NCBI GenBank assembly: GCA_037389465.1
Contig: JAZARR010000074.1
Coordinates: forward strand, 124,001 to 188,000
Source of the DNA: Baylisascaris procyonis
Lineage: Eukaryota > Nematoda > Chromadorea > Rhabditida > Ascarididae
Length of the DNA stretch: 64,000 bases
Direction: 5' to 3'
The position numbers were made by a program, and so were the translations under genes. This document shows, in pieces, positions 40,246 to 51,700 of the stretch. Position 1 is the stretch's first letter. The number at the start of each line of letters is the position of its first letter. The notes below the pieces were generated by a model that saw only the letters and a list, made by a program, of their open reading frames with translations, was not told the DNA's origin and did not search any database.

Positions 40246-40385
40246 TCAACTCCTATTATTGTTGACCAACTTCATGTGATTCACCATCCTTCGGCATCTT
40301 TCTAGAGCCGTTTTTTTGCCGACAGTAAAGGAATGTCTCCTCAAGAAGACCAGTTCTTCGATGGTTGTGTGGTACCGCTTGTTGC
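40246..40385 (-). CDS. probable terminal exon, unidentified protein
   Basis: On the minus strand CCTCTCGTTAG precedes a 45-codon frame ending in TGA. It encodes a strongly protein-like, basic helical sequence (YHTTIEELVFLRRHSFTVGK, then KTALERCRRMVNHMKLV). A second frame is also open here, but the chosen frame has the more natural composition and starts in phase right at the acceptor. Upstream exons would lie above 40385; the frame 40583-40386 is open with a basic product but lacks a clear donor. The family is not recognised. Confidence 0.4.
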
Positions 40386-42318
40386 CTAACGAGAGGCATT
40401 ACACAAATTAAACACATTAAACGAAGAGAGCTTGTAAAGCATCTCAAGGCAGAAATTTTTGTTTCCCATCCACCACTTGTGCGATTGACGTCGTTTTTTA
40501 TTACACTTCATCTCTGTGCGAACGGCAAACGAATAATGCATTCCGAATGTATTTCCATTAATGCTACATTTCGAATGTCTCAAAAAGCACTAGAAATACT
40601 TCGTTCGAGTTTGGAGTAACAACTTAATTCTTTCGTCGTCAATAATTTCTTTTATTCTATCGGTGGATGATCATAAAAACTCCCTTATTCTTAAATTGTT
40701 TCTAAAATAGGACGCAAGATTTATTTCCCTTGAATGCCAGTGATCGCTGAATACGATGAAAATTTATCGTTTATCTAGCAAAAATCTCTAGTAGCATAAA
40801 CCATCAAAATACCAAATAATAATCTCCACCGAAGTTCATGCTGCTTCTTCGAAAAAGATTGTCCATTTATTTACAACTATGAATATTATCGAGTTTTAAT
40901 CATTACCCATCGATAGCGAAATCTATGCGATATGCTGAATACGGTAATTAGCGCCATGTAGGCTATCGGTATGCATAGAGTGTTCTTTTTAGTAGACTCT
41001 AATTTGCACATAGTACGCATCACGTTTACACACTCCACTTTTTCGAATATAACATTTTCGAATATTCTCGTCTTCATTTTCTCGATCATTTCTCTTCTTC
41101 ATGTGCCAAAAATTTGCTGCCTAAGCGGCAAAAGGTAAAGTTGAGATTCTCGTTTCATCCTTCAACTATGAATCTACCAATTGAGTCGTCCACAATCAAA
41201 AGATACCTCTTTTTACTTGTGTGCTTATTCGATTATTCTTTTTTTTTTGTTGGAAACTAATAAATGTGCTGCTGCATTTTATAAGCATTATAGAAAGAAC
41301 ATATCTTGTACTTGCACTGAAAAAATTTCCTGGTGATGCCATATTTGATGGTGCTTGGGAACTTGTTTTGCCCAAAATCGTCCGACGATGAAACGTTTGG
41401 AATGTCATCAGCAATCCTTTGGCTTTAGCAGCCCGGAATTACAGAAATTTGTTCATTTTGTAGTGCAATGAGCGGAAACGTAGAGCAATGGGTACCTAGG
41501 CTTCTTAACATAGTGAATGAATGGGCGTGTAAGTTCAGATGGATAATAAATTTCTTCGACATTTTTTACTGAAAAACCTAATTTCCTCTATCAGTTAGGC
41601 TTTTTTCTGCCTATCTCCCATCATTGATTATCATAGGCAATGAGCGTATTCTGGAGTGATGTAAGCGTTCCTGGCGAATTCTAGCTTCTTTGATGCGTAA
41701 GAATATTATGTTGAAGGTAAGTGAAGTTAACGGAACCAGCTATTAACCATTGTGTTGGATTACCATCATGCAGTGACATTTCTTCAGAGCATTTATAGTC
41801 TAATTCAGCTCTATGTCATGCTGGGATGTGGATTTCCCGTTTACTAAATGTGGCAGTTGTTCAAAGTTTTATGCTGCATGGCGAGATGTTTAACCTATTA
41901 ATTTCTCGAGTTGGTGTGCTACGATACTGTATCTGATGTGATATAGTATCAGATGTCTTATATCGATAACAAATTACATCCGCTATCGGCTATACTCTTC
42001 TCTGAATGCAGTGCGTGCATCGTTTCATCTCGAAATACGCCAAAATGTTATGCGACAAGCCAGCACCATACTTCTTTTGATGGCGATTGTTATTTGTGTG
42101 ATGAAAATGTTAAAAATTCTCGAGGTTCAACAATTCCACTTCAATTTTTGTTTCTATGTTCTACTTCAATCATATCTAAAGCGTTGTCATAATCACCAAA
42201 CATGCTTCATTATTATTAAAATGTGGCCTCAAGTTTTATAAGCTTTTGCAAACTTGCGAACCTTCAGGACATATTATTTGAGCATGCATTTATCTTTACC
42301 TCTGATTGCCCAGTAGTT
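40386..42318. other. no clear gene
   Basis: Upstream exons of the minus-strand exon at 40385 are expected here, but none is convincing. On the + strand, 40365-40619 is open for 84 codons; it is largely the complement of the minus-strand frames. Confidence 0.35.
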
Positions 42319-42607
42319 TCAACTTAAAAGCCACTGAAGTTGCAGCTCCGAAATTTCGTTTGTATAACGTATGTCAGATGACAGCCCGTTGGTGAACACG
42401 ATGTCATCATCTTTTATGTTGATCCGTCCCCTCTGAGCACAGTTGTGATTATTTAAACGATGAAAAAGTCTACTAAATTTTAGGCCAGTTGGGTCACCGA
42501 AAAAAACGATGTTTTGGGGAAAACCTGTGCGAGCGGTAGAGTTGATTAAAATGTGGAACGGGAATTTTACATGTTTGTCATTTGAAGGCAAAGTACCCAA
42601 TTGGTTA
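42319..42607 (-). CDS. probable terminal exon, unidentified protein
   Basis: On the minus strand a pyrimidine-rich stretch ending ATTCGAG precedes 95 open codons (LGTLPSNDKHVKFPFHILIN, RTGFPQNIVFFGDPTGLKF, RINIKDDDIVFTNGLSSD) up to a TGA stop. Composition and length are well above local background. There is no ATG near the start, so it is an internal or terminal exon. Its upstream partners would lie beneath or beyond the + gene starting at 42864. No family is recognised. Confidence 0.38.
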
Positions 42608-42863
42608 CTCGAATAGACAAGATAAAGTCATTTATTTGACGGGCCCAAAATATATATACCGTCAGTTGTCATTTGTCACCAGTATTCTTTCTTATCTCTC
42701 TAGTATCCTCGGCCAATGATATTGTCCACACTAAAGTATCTTATCTCAGCTTAGCTTTTACGCGTTTTCTGTATGACAATGTTGGTTAGTAGCGCATGGC
42801 AGTAAATGCTTTGAGGTACTCTGAACGCAACACTGTGTTGAGGAAGAAACGTCTGTTTCCGAG

Positions 42864-44110
42864 ATGGACGGACGAACGCGAGCACTAGTACAGCGGTGTC
42901 GATCTCTCCCCGAGTTGCTTAGAATGTCTGCCAAGTAAGTTAAATTCACATCGTTTATTTTCCTGTCATTTCTGTACATAAATATGTGTTTTATATCTAT
43001 CTATTGCCAACTGCTGTTCTTAAACTTGATGTTTGAAATAGGGTGGTCTCTATAACCCGACTTACCATTCATTTTCGTGGGCTATGGATGTTTTTGGTAG
43101 AAATTTGTCATGCGCAAATTGGATGCGCAATCGATCGGGTAGGAATAACAATAGCGATTATCGTTTCTTTGAAATTTATTAAATGGCAGTGGCATTAAAT
43201 AACCTTTGTTAGCTTTTTCTGCCATTGTTGTGGTTATTTGAGAAGGATTGAATCGACCGGTTGAAGTAAAAATCTCTTTTTCAAGTCAGCCTCTTGGTTC
43301 ACCGGCTTGCTTGTCATTTGTTCATATTGAAGACATTTAAAAATTTGTGCAATTGTTTGGCGCTGTGCTCATCCTTTCGCTGTGATTGCACTGTGAACAT
43401 TGATGCAATCGCTGGAAAATTCACAACTTGCTTCGAGATGACTGAAATACAGTTGAAACGAAAAAGCACTAGTCGAGCCTCCACCGAAGATGGTCGAAAA
43501 TCCGGCCTAGTTCAATGGGTCGCCTTGCTGAGAGAACTGAACAACCTGCGAATGAACGCGCATGAAAGTACCTGTGATTTATATACCCGATTGCTTTGAA
43601 TGGTTCAAAAAGAACCGATGAAGCTGCGGCAAGAGTCGACAATGGAAAGATGGTGTTGAGCCTTTTCGTCTCTGCATCATTCACCCTTAATGCCCTAGAA
43701 AAAGTTTTTCGACAAGAAGTACGAAAGAATGGCAAATACGACCATGTCAAAATCTGCTGCGAAGAGAAGCCGACGTCGGCCCGTACCATCTCGACGATGC
43801 CCATGCGCGAGTTCTCCGTCGCGGAAGCAGCATCCGCCGAGACCTTTTAAACTTGTGCTCGAATACGGTGTGCAAGGCGGTTGCTATAAACGAAGCAAAA
43901 GAGAAAAATTGAGCGCATGCTACGACAGTAATCACAGAGGAACTGCCGAATGCTCGGAACTCGGCAGCAGGAGAAGGGGCTGCCTCTGCAACCCCATCCA
44001 TAGAAATGCAGTTGTCACAACAATTACGACCCGTGCGGCAACAGCAGCAGTTTCACTCAATGGGCACGCAGCTCCATAACAACTTCACACACTATTTGAA
44101 TCTCTCATAG
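42864..44110 (+). CDS. unidentified four-exon gene with Gln-rich C-terminus
   Basis: Proposed exons are 42864-42934, 43290-43567, 43699-43782 and 43938-44110, for 201 residues with all phases agreeing (2, 1, 1). Exon 1 starts MDGRTRALVQRCRSLPELL and ends at a consensus GTAAGT. Exon 2 follows CAAGTCAG and ends with an amphipathic segment (LVQWVALLRELNNLRMNAHE). Exon 3 (KVFRQEVRKNGKYDHVKICC) follows a pyrimidine tract ending CCCTAG. The last exon ends QQLRPVRQQQQFHSMG and FTHYLNLS, with TAG 44108-44110 and AATAAA 53 bases on. 43700-43940 is GC-rich and open in all + frames, so exon 3 and its boundaries are the weakest part. No family is recognised; a nuclear or adaptor role would be a guess. 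Confidence 0.42.
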
Positions 44111-44162
44111 ATATATCTTTAGCGAGCAATTCCATTTGACGATTTCTGTGAGTTTTTCGCGA

Positions 44163-44168
44163 AATAAA
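44163..44168 (+). terminator. poly(A) signal of the gene at 42864
   Basis: AATAAA lies 53 bases after the TAG at 44108-44110. It is the best evidence that the + strand frame ending there is a real 3' exon. Confidence 0.55.
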
Positions 44169-45759
44169 GAATCAGAGATAAAGCTGTCAACAATATTTTT
44201 CAAAGTTTGTTTCTTCTCAAACAAAAAAATAATTGGTAACCATTTGATAATCCACTGTGAGCACCAATAGTAAATTGCATTCATTAGAGGTGAGATTCAG
44301 CGTGACAATCCTAAGTGGGTGTTTTTTCTCCATTTGAGCATCCGACGACTGGAATTTTTGAAAAAAAAAAAGTGAAGACAATTCGGGAAGTGACGTACGA
44401 GGAAGTATTTCGTAGTTGCTTATGTGCCTTATATACAAGTTAAATACCGCAGTTGAAGTAACACGAATTTCTGACCATGTAAGTATTGATCCACCGATAC
44501 CACATCCAGAGATCAGCAATTTAGAATTTCTTGGCAACATTATTGTTTTTTTTTTTGCATCGTGAAAGTTGATGACGATTTGGGCACAGTTTCGCTAATT
44601 GCAAAATGAACATTCTTTTCCTGAATCAAACCACTAATGCTTATTTGATGCCGAAATATGGACTGCAAGCATGCACTAAGGTCTAAAAACATATCAAAAA
44701 GCCAACTTTTCCTGGAAGTAGAATAACTCTTTCAAAAACTATTCATATGTTACTTCGCCACGACCTCTTGCTTTATGTTTTAAATGACAAATTCGATGCC
44801 GCTAGTGATTAATGAATCGTCACATCATTAAATTCCATCAAGCAGCGGTCGATTGCACAGCAACATACCATATTCATTCTGCCATCTCTTCCTCCCTTCT
44901 ATCCCTCTCTTCCTCCCCATCCCCCTCCCCTCATGTCTTCATCATCCCCCTCCCCACTCTCAGCAGGGATAACCTGCCCGTTTGCGATCCGAAGAAAGAG
45001 ATGATGCAAGTTAAGATTTCACTTAGTTTTTATCCTTTGAAACTGCACATCTTTGTAGCGCGACTCCTTCCAGTGAGAAATTATGGAAACGGAAGGAAAT
45101 CATCGTTGAAACAATCACACCAATCTATTAAGTGTTCTTTGCCATCGCATTTCGTAAATAATTTCTTTGCATCTATCAATCGTCACTATTTTTATTCCCG
45201 AATGCTCTCTGCTTATATTCACAATTTTGTATGATAGGATTGCTGATATATAATACTGATTACCAATGTGTGTTGATAGCAGATAGAGAAATGTGTTAAA
45301 TTTATTGGTCGACTAGCGCAATACCTTTGAAATCACTCATCTATATCAACATTCAAGAAATACAATGGACCCACGTATTTCAATATAATTTCTCAGCGGT
45401 CAGCTGTTTAATGGATCTTCTCAAACGAGATATCATTTTCAATAAACTTGACTGCTCTGTAAAAAGATTTCCATTCATAAATTTTACCGAACTAAATATT
45501 TTTATTTCTTTCATTTAATGATGTAATGAAGCGCATTGGAGATTGATAATCGAGAGGGATTTCAATTTATAGGCCACATTTTTTCTTCAAAACTATGCAT
45601 ATCAGATTTCATCGCCTTACTTTTTTCATTATTTGCATTTTGCAACTGTTGGCTATACATAGATAAATCGAAGTACATGTAGATAATTGTGAAAATGATG
45701 TCGCCTTCATATATTTATTTCATGAATTTTCAAAAAGTGCTTAGAAACGATAGTTTTCA
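44169..45759. other. intergenic DNA before the FATP gene
   Basis: No gene is supported. A C/T-rich tract occupies 44880-44963 and explains the 140-codon Ser/Pro/Leu-rich frame over it. The stretch ends at AGTTTTCAG (45752-45760), the acceptor before the FATP start. Confidence 0.45.
44880..44963 (+). repeat. C/T-rich pyrimidine tract
   Basis: About 84 bases are mostly C and T, with CCCC/CCCCC runs and a few A interruptions. It resembles the complement of the purine tract at 16813-16880 in character, though not base for base. Confidence 0.75.
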
Positions 45760-45776
45760 GGCAACTATTCCCAAGT

Positions 45777-48700
45777 ATGACATCTATGGGTGTGGAAGAC
45801 GTGGTGAGCGTCGTACTGCTAATCGCAACTTTTGTTTTCAACAATGTGCCACTCTTCTATCTACTTGTCGTAATTTTAATCGCATATATCGCTTACGTTT
45901 ATGGAGATTTTATCTATCGATCTTATTTAACGTTACATCGCGATCTCAGGTAAACTCTTTGCTGATTTGCTTACTTATTTAACACTACTTTGCTTTTTAT
46001 TTCACTCTTTTGAGTCCTGAAGCAATTTTTTGTCTCATTTCTATGAATCATTTTATGCACTAATCATGATTAAGAACATAAAAATTTCTTTTTTTCGCCT
46101 TTTTGCTTTTTGCTTTTGCTTTTGCACTCTTCTACTAATTGTGGTCCACTAATGAAACAAGAGGCTTGATTACTGACTGTTTCACTTTTCAGTCGCTCAC
46201 TATTAAATCTAATGTGTTTTTGAAACTAAACTATGAGGTTTTAAGTAGATGCGGTTTAAGTGGGTTAGATTCAGTCTTATTTATTCGTAACTTCAAATTA
46301 TCATCTACAGGATTTGTATTATGAATGCTATCCTCAAGAATACTATCGCCTAGCAGTATTAACATCAATAGATTCGAACTTTAACACAATAGCAATAGCA
46401 CAGCTTGTGTTGTAAATGCATAGGTCGAACCTGCACAGATAAGGGCTTGAAGTGGAAGGGTTCTTTATGGTCATATTTAGCAAACGCACGAGCGATAAAA
46501 TAGAGTCATTTTAAAGGGATATATGCGTGAGCAATAAAAGCGCTTCAAATCAAAGACAGGAACCGAGTGTGAAGAAGTATGAGCAAATCGGCAAGCATCC
46601 TGATTATATTCCCGGATCTAATCCGGGTCCATCCGACAACATTCTAAGGATAGCGTGCCAAATGTTCTGGCCACATTGAAATGCTTTCACTAATAACTTT
46701 CACAAAAGCATATTTTCAGACTCATCGGGCTTTTTAGTGTTTCTGCGTCATAAGCATTTTTGTTCTCATTCTTCCATACGTTTCTTCTGATGCAAAGGCA
46801 TATTCCATAAATTTTATTTCTGCTGTTTCGACGCCAGTCTTGGCGTTGGTGATTTTTCATCTGATCTTGTTTCCGCCTTCCGTTAATTGAATTATTTTTT
46901 AAGTGGTCTTTACTTATTGTTGGCGGTGAAACGAGATCTTAATAAGAGGTTGGCTGAGAATCGTGGCCTAAGTGAACTCTTCCTTGACATCGTTGCCAAA
47001 CAACCGAAAAAGGTGGCTATCATTGATATTGAAACTGACAAAAGGTACACATTCGAGGAATTCAACAAGGAGGCTAATAAATTCGCCAACTATTTCCAGG
47101 TAGTTTTTCAGCGACTTCTCTGAAATTGTCCTCTACTCGCATTACAAACTCTCAAATTTTTTTCCGCTTGGTGACGACCATTCAACGCTTTTTTGATATT
47201 GAACAATCTTTCATAATTTTCATGTTTTTCGGCAGATTCTTAGTCCAGATACATGTATATCAATTGTGGGTGAGATGACAGAGAATACTACTATGAAAGT
47301 GAGCTTCGAATGTATGAGTGCACTGAAATATTAAGATGTTTATGTTAACATTTCAGTCAATTGGCTATCGAAGTGGGGATATAGTGGCATTATTTATGGA
47401 GAACGGTGCAGATATGGTGGCAGCTTGGGTGGGTCTATCGAAGATTGGCGTTATCACCGCATGGATCAATAACAATCTCAGGCTTGAACCTCTCGCATAC
47501 TGTACGAACACATCGAAAGCGAAATCAGTCATTTGCTCAAATAATCTCTGTGGCGGTTCGTTGTTTTTGTTACAGTTCATTTTTATGAAGCTAGCACATG
47601 CGAAATCAAAGTAACTGAAAGTGAAGCTATACTAAAAAAGGGTAGTTGGAATGAATGCATAGATTTTATTTCATTTGTTAGCAGTGTTATCAGTTTTATG
47701 ATCACCTTTTGGAGTCAGTTTTTGTAAGACATAAATCTTACAAAGTATTCCTAAATTGGTCACTTCCCAAAAGAAATTGTGTTTGCACTACTAAGAAGAA
47801 TAAATAGAAATAAGAACAACTAGATTAAAACCTTCACTGAGTGCATATATGCAAAGTCATCGTCATTAAGGTAAACAGTTTTTAAATTAATGTTTTTTAT
47901 AGTTTCATCGATAGATCGCTTCAGAATCCTCTATGTTTCAGCTATGAATACAGTCATTGAGAAGGGTCTCATCGAGAGCAAAGAAGTACAAGTTTATTCG
48001 ATGGGAATGACAGATTGCAATTCGTTGGATTTACGAGAGCTTCTAAACACATCAAGCACCAATGAACCACAGAAACTCGATGTTGTTGACTTTAAAAGTA
48101 GTAACTCAAATATTATCGTTTATTTTGCTGAACAAGTGAGACAGTTTTCACTAAATTTGTGTGAATACACTATTGTTAACTTCTTAATTACTTACTTTCG
48201 CCTATTTTTGATGTTGTTTATATACGTGCCAACTGGTGCTGGCATAAGTGAAATTTGTAAGGAAACCATTTCGTTTACTGATTTATCCCTCTGAATATGA
48301 TAGGCCTATGGTACCAAAAAGCTAAGCAATTATGTATTATTAGTTAACCGCATGATCCGAGAGGTAAAATAACGAAGCGCAGTATTTTTCTTTTACAGTT
48401 TGCAGGACAAGTAGGAGTATTTTAATGCAATGTGATTAGCGAGAAATGTGCAATGCTTCCATTTCCTTCCCTGGAAAAGGTAGTCTAGCGCTTAAAATTG
48501 TAATATCAGCCAATTTTTTATCGTTGTCATATCAAACAGCCCTCTTGCTGTTATGGACATTTTATGAAAATTGCCTGCATAGAGGTCCTTTATAACCTAA
48601 CAATTTCCACAAAAGCAGTGAAACTGCTAAGTAGTGAAACCTTATTTATTATATGATGTGGCACTTTCTAATATCACCAATGATGTAATTTTGCAGGTGT

Positions 48701-51700
48701 TTTGTCATTCATTTATACGAGTGGTACAACTGGAATGCCGAAAGCAGCCGTTATGAAACACTTTAGGTAAGTTGAAAAATCACGTACTTTGCTCTACACC
48801 ATAACCTTAAATTTCCTTCATGTAGACTGCATAGCTGTACTTGACAATTGCTCTTCTGTGCTACTTCCCGTAAGTCTTATGCCTTAAAGAAATTACTTAG
48901 AGCCATAAAATGCTCACAGATTTTTTCTTTCTGTTATTTATATGCCTGCAGTAAGGTTGCTGTTATGCGTTCATATAAATCTTTAGGCATTTCACAATCC
49001 GATTGCGCTGTATCCTATCATTAAGGCGGCATTCATTCTAATTCGAGCTTCGTTCAAACAAACCCCTGCAAATCACTGCCCTTCACTTGACTTTGACGAT
49101 TTCTCGGTTCTGACCGTTTTAGCTGATTTTGCCATTTTTTGACTATTTTACGGATGTCGTGAGCGAAAGAAATTCTTGAGTCATTACAGGGCAAAGGCAG
49201 ATGCGCTTTTTAGAAAACAAAGAGAGGCACCTTCTGATTATACTGCTCGAAGTAAGTGAAGCAGGGCGCACTGATTAAGCATGCAATCAATTTTGCAATT
49301 AAAGTATTTGCTGCTTATTTGTTTAATATAGTTAAGTGGTTAAACTGTTCGTTCAACAATGTGATGCTGGTCGTTGCTGTTTTAACTGCTGATGGAAGGA
49401 TATATGCGCCATTAAACGGAACTCTTAAGCACCTGCAAATTTAGTAAACAAGCGTTTTTATGCGGAAAGGTGTGAAGTTGGCATTGATTCTAAAGTTGTC
49501 ATTTGTGTATACCTAGAAGTTAATTATAGCCTGTAAATTCATTGTAGGTACTACTCGATGGTTATGGGCTCAGCACGTTCGTTTCATATAACAAAATCTG
49601 ACCGAATCTACATTTCGATGCCACTCTATCACACTGCAGCAGGTATCATCGGCATTGGTCAGGTGATTCTGACCGGCAGTTCAGCAGCGATTCGAAAGAA
49701 ATTCTCAGCGAGCAATTTCTGGAAGGATTGCGTGAAGTACGATTGTACGGTTCGTAAACAGTTGTAAGCTTACATCACCGTTCTGAGGTGATTAAGAATG
49801 CAGTCATCTTTTTAATATGTATACATAGAATCAGATTGATATCGCTCAGAAATCCTCTTAGAATTCAAGAATATTTGAAAAAGGATGCATTTTGCACAAA
49901 AAAGCCTTTGAAAAGAATCGTCGCAATACATTCGTTTGGTCAAAATTTGTTTTCATTATCTTTCAGCAGAGTAACTGTGGCGGAGCTAAAATATCTGCCT
50001 TTGGGGCATGAAGGCTAAGAACTTTACCTGTTGGCATTTGAGATGCTGATAGGGTAATTCACTCCGAAATTCTTCAGTTATTTTTTGATTACTGAAGGGA
50101 AAGCGAGTCGCTTTTAGCTTAGAATGAAGTTTTATTATCAACACTTACTTCACAATTTTTAAGGCATCACAGTATATCGGTGAAATCTGTCGCTATCTGA
50201 TGGCACAACCTCAAATTCCTGAAGAGAAGCAGCATAAAGTCCGTCTAATGTATGGAAACGGCTTACGTGCCGAAATATGGCAAGCGTTTGTGAATCGATT
50301 TGGAGTGCGAATAGGGGAGGTATACGGATCGACTGAGGGCACTTCAAACCTAGGTATTTCTCCAACCTTTAATTGTTCCAATAAGTCTATTGATGAACAG
50401 CCAAGCGTGCATTTAGGTGCGTGTTACGTTGCACGTATCCTGTAGAAACGTGAACAGGAAGAACCATGTTGGGATAGTGTCTGCAGAAAAGGATTGTGTG
50501 ATTCACGATTTCGCTGTGCATTGAAATGTTTGATTTCAACCTAGCGCCATATGAATCCACACCAATTTCTATAGTGAACCCCAGTATTTTCATCTTCAGC
50601 CATGATATTACATGCCTGTCTTGTCAATCCAGCGCAATGGAATATAAGTACCAAGTTCACATCAAGGAGTATGAAGAGTTATATCATAGACAAAAAAGGA
50701 TAGCATGCTAGGGTGCCTTTCTTGTTAGAGAATGGGATGAAAGTGGGAGCATCGATGACAGAGGCGAACGTTTTGCTATTAGTATGAGGTAAATATGAAA
50801 GTTAGCGGTCCCACAAAAGACATTTTAGTCTGAATGATTATGTTTTCTAGCCATATATTATTTTTGGTCTACTTTTCAATAGTGCCGAGCAAAAGCACAG
50901 GTGTTTGCTACTTCTTATAATGTAAGAAAGAAGTTGCCTATTTGTTTCCCTGAAATACTTTAGAAATTAAATCCTTCAATTTGAGATTCATGGAATTCCT
51001 CCTCTCCCCATCTCTTTCTTCCTTGGTTCCGAGTTTCATGCTACGTGCCAGTTAACTGCCTGAGAGGTTCAAGATGATACATCTGGTGGAGTTTAGTGAA
51101 TATCGATGGTCAAGTGGGTTCTTGTGGTTTCCTGCCGATATCGCCTCTCACTTCGCGTTTGCATCCAGTACGACTCGTGAAAGTTGATGACGTTACCGGT
51201 GAGGTTGTTCGAGGCAAAGATGGACTTTGTATCCCTTGTAGACCAGGTTCCGATTTATTGAAGAGTTATTTCATTTTTATTCATTGTGCGCATTTCCAAA
51301 AATCACTTTTCTTCATAAACGAATTATTCGACACCAAAAAAATGTTGTGCTAATTTGCCAAATCCCTTGCATTATTCGCAAAGAAGCTTTATTGGGCGAA
51401 TTGTCATGTTTACGACGGGTGCATATGTGTACCTAACTGCACCATTGAGTTGACCAGTGATTTGGGCAGTTAACCGTCCATCGATTTAGCCAATTAGCCA
51501 CACCGGTCTGATTTTGCATTTCACAATTTTTGATAGCCCAAATAAGCGTTAATCGCTAACACAATTCTGTTTTTTTTTTTTTTTTTGGTGGTCAGTTTCT
51601 CTTGAGAACAATTTCTTTACTTTTGTGAAACAATTATTTTCGGTATTCCTAAGCAATATATTAATAGAAAACATCATTAAAGAGTATTCTTTATTGAATG

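Noticed and set aside
46569..46680. Short + frame in FATP intron 1 ([20 protein letters not shown]) after a possible AAGACAG acceptor
   Set aside because: Including it would break FATP phase and sequence continuity, and no donor follows before its stop, so it is not part of that gene.
47365..47580. Minus-strand frame opposite FATP exon 3
   Set aside because: It is an antisense shadow of an exon whose product matches the FATP family.
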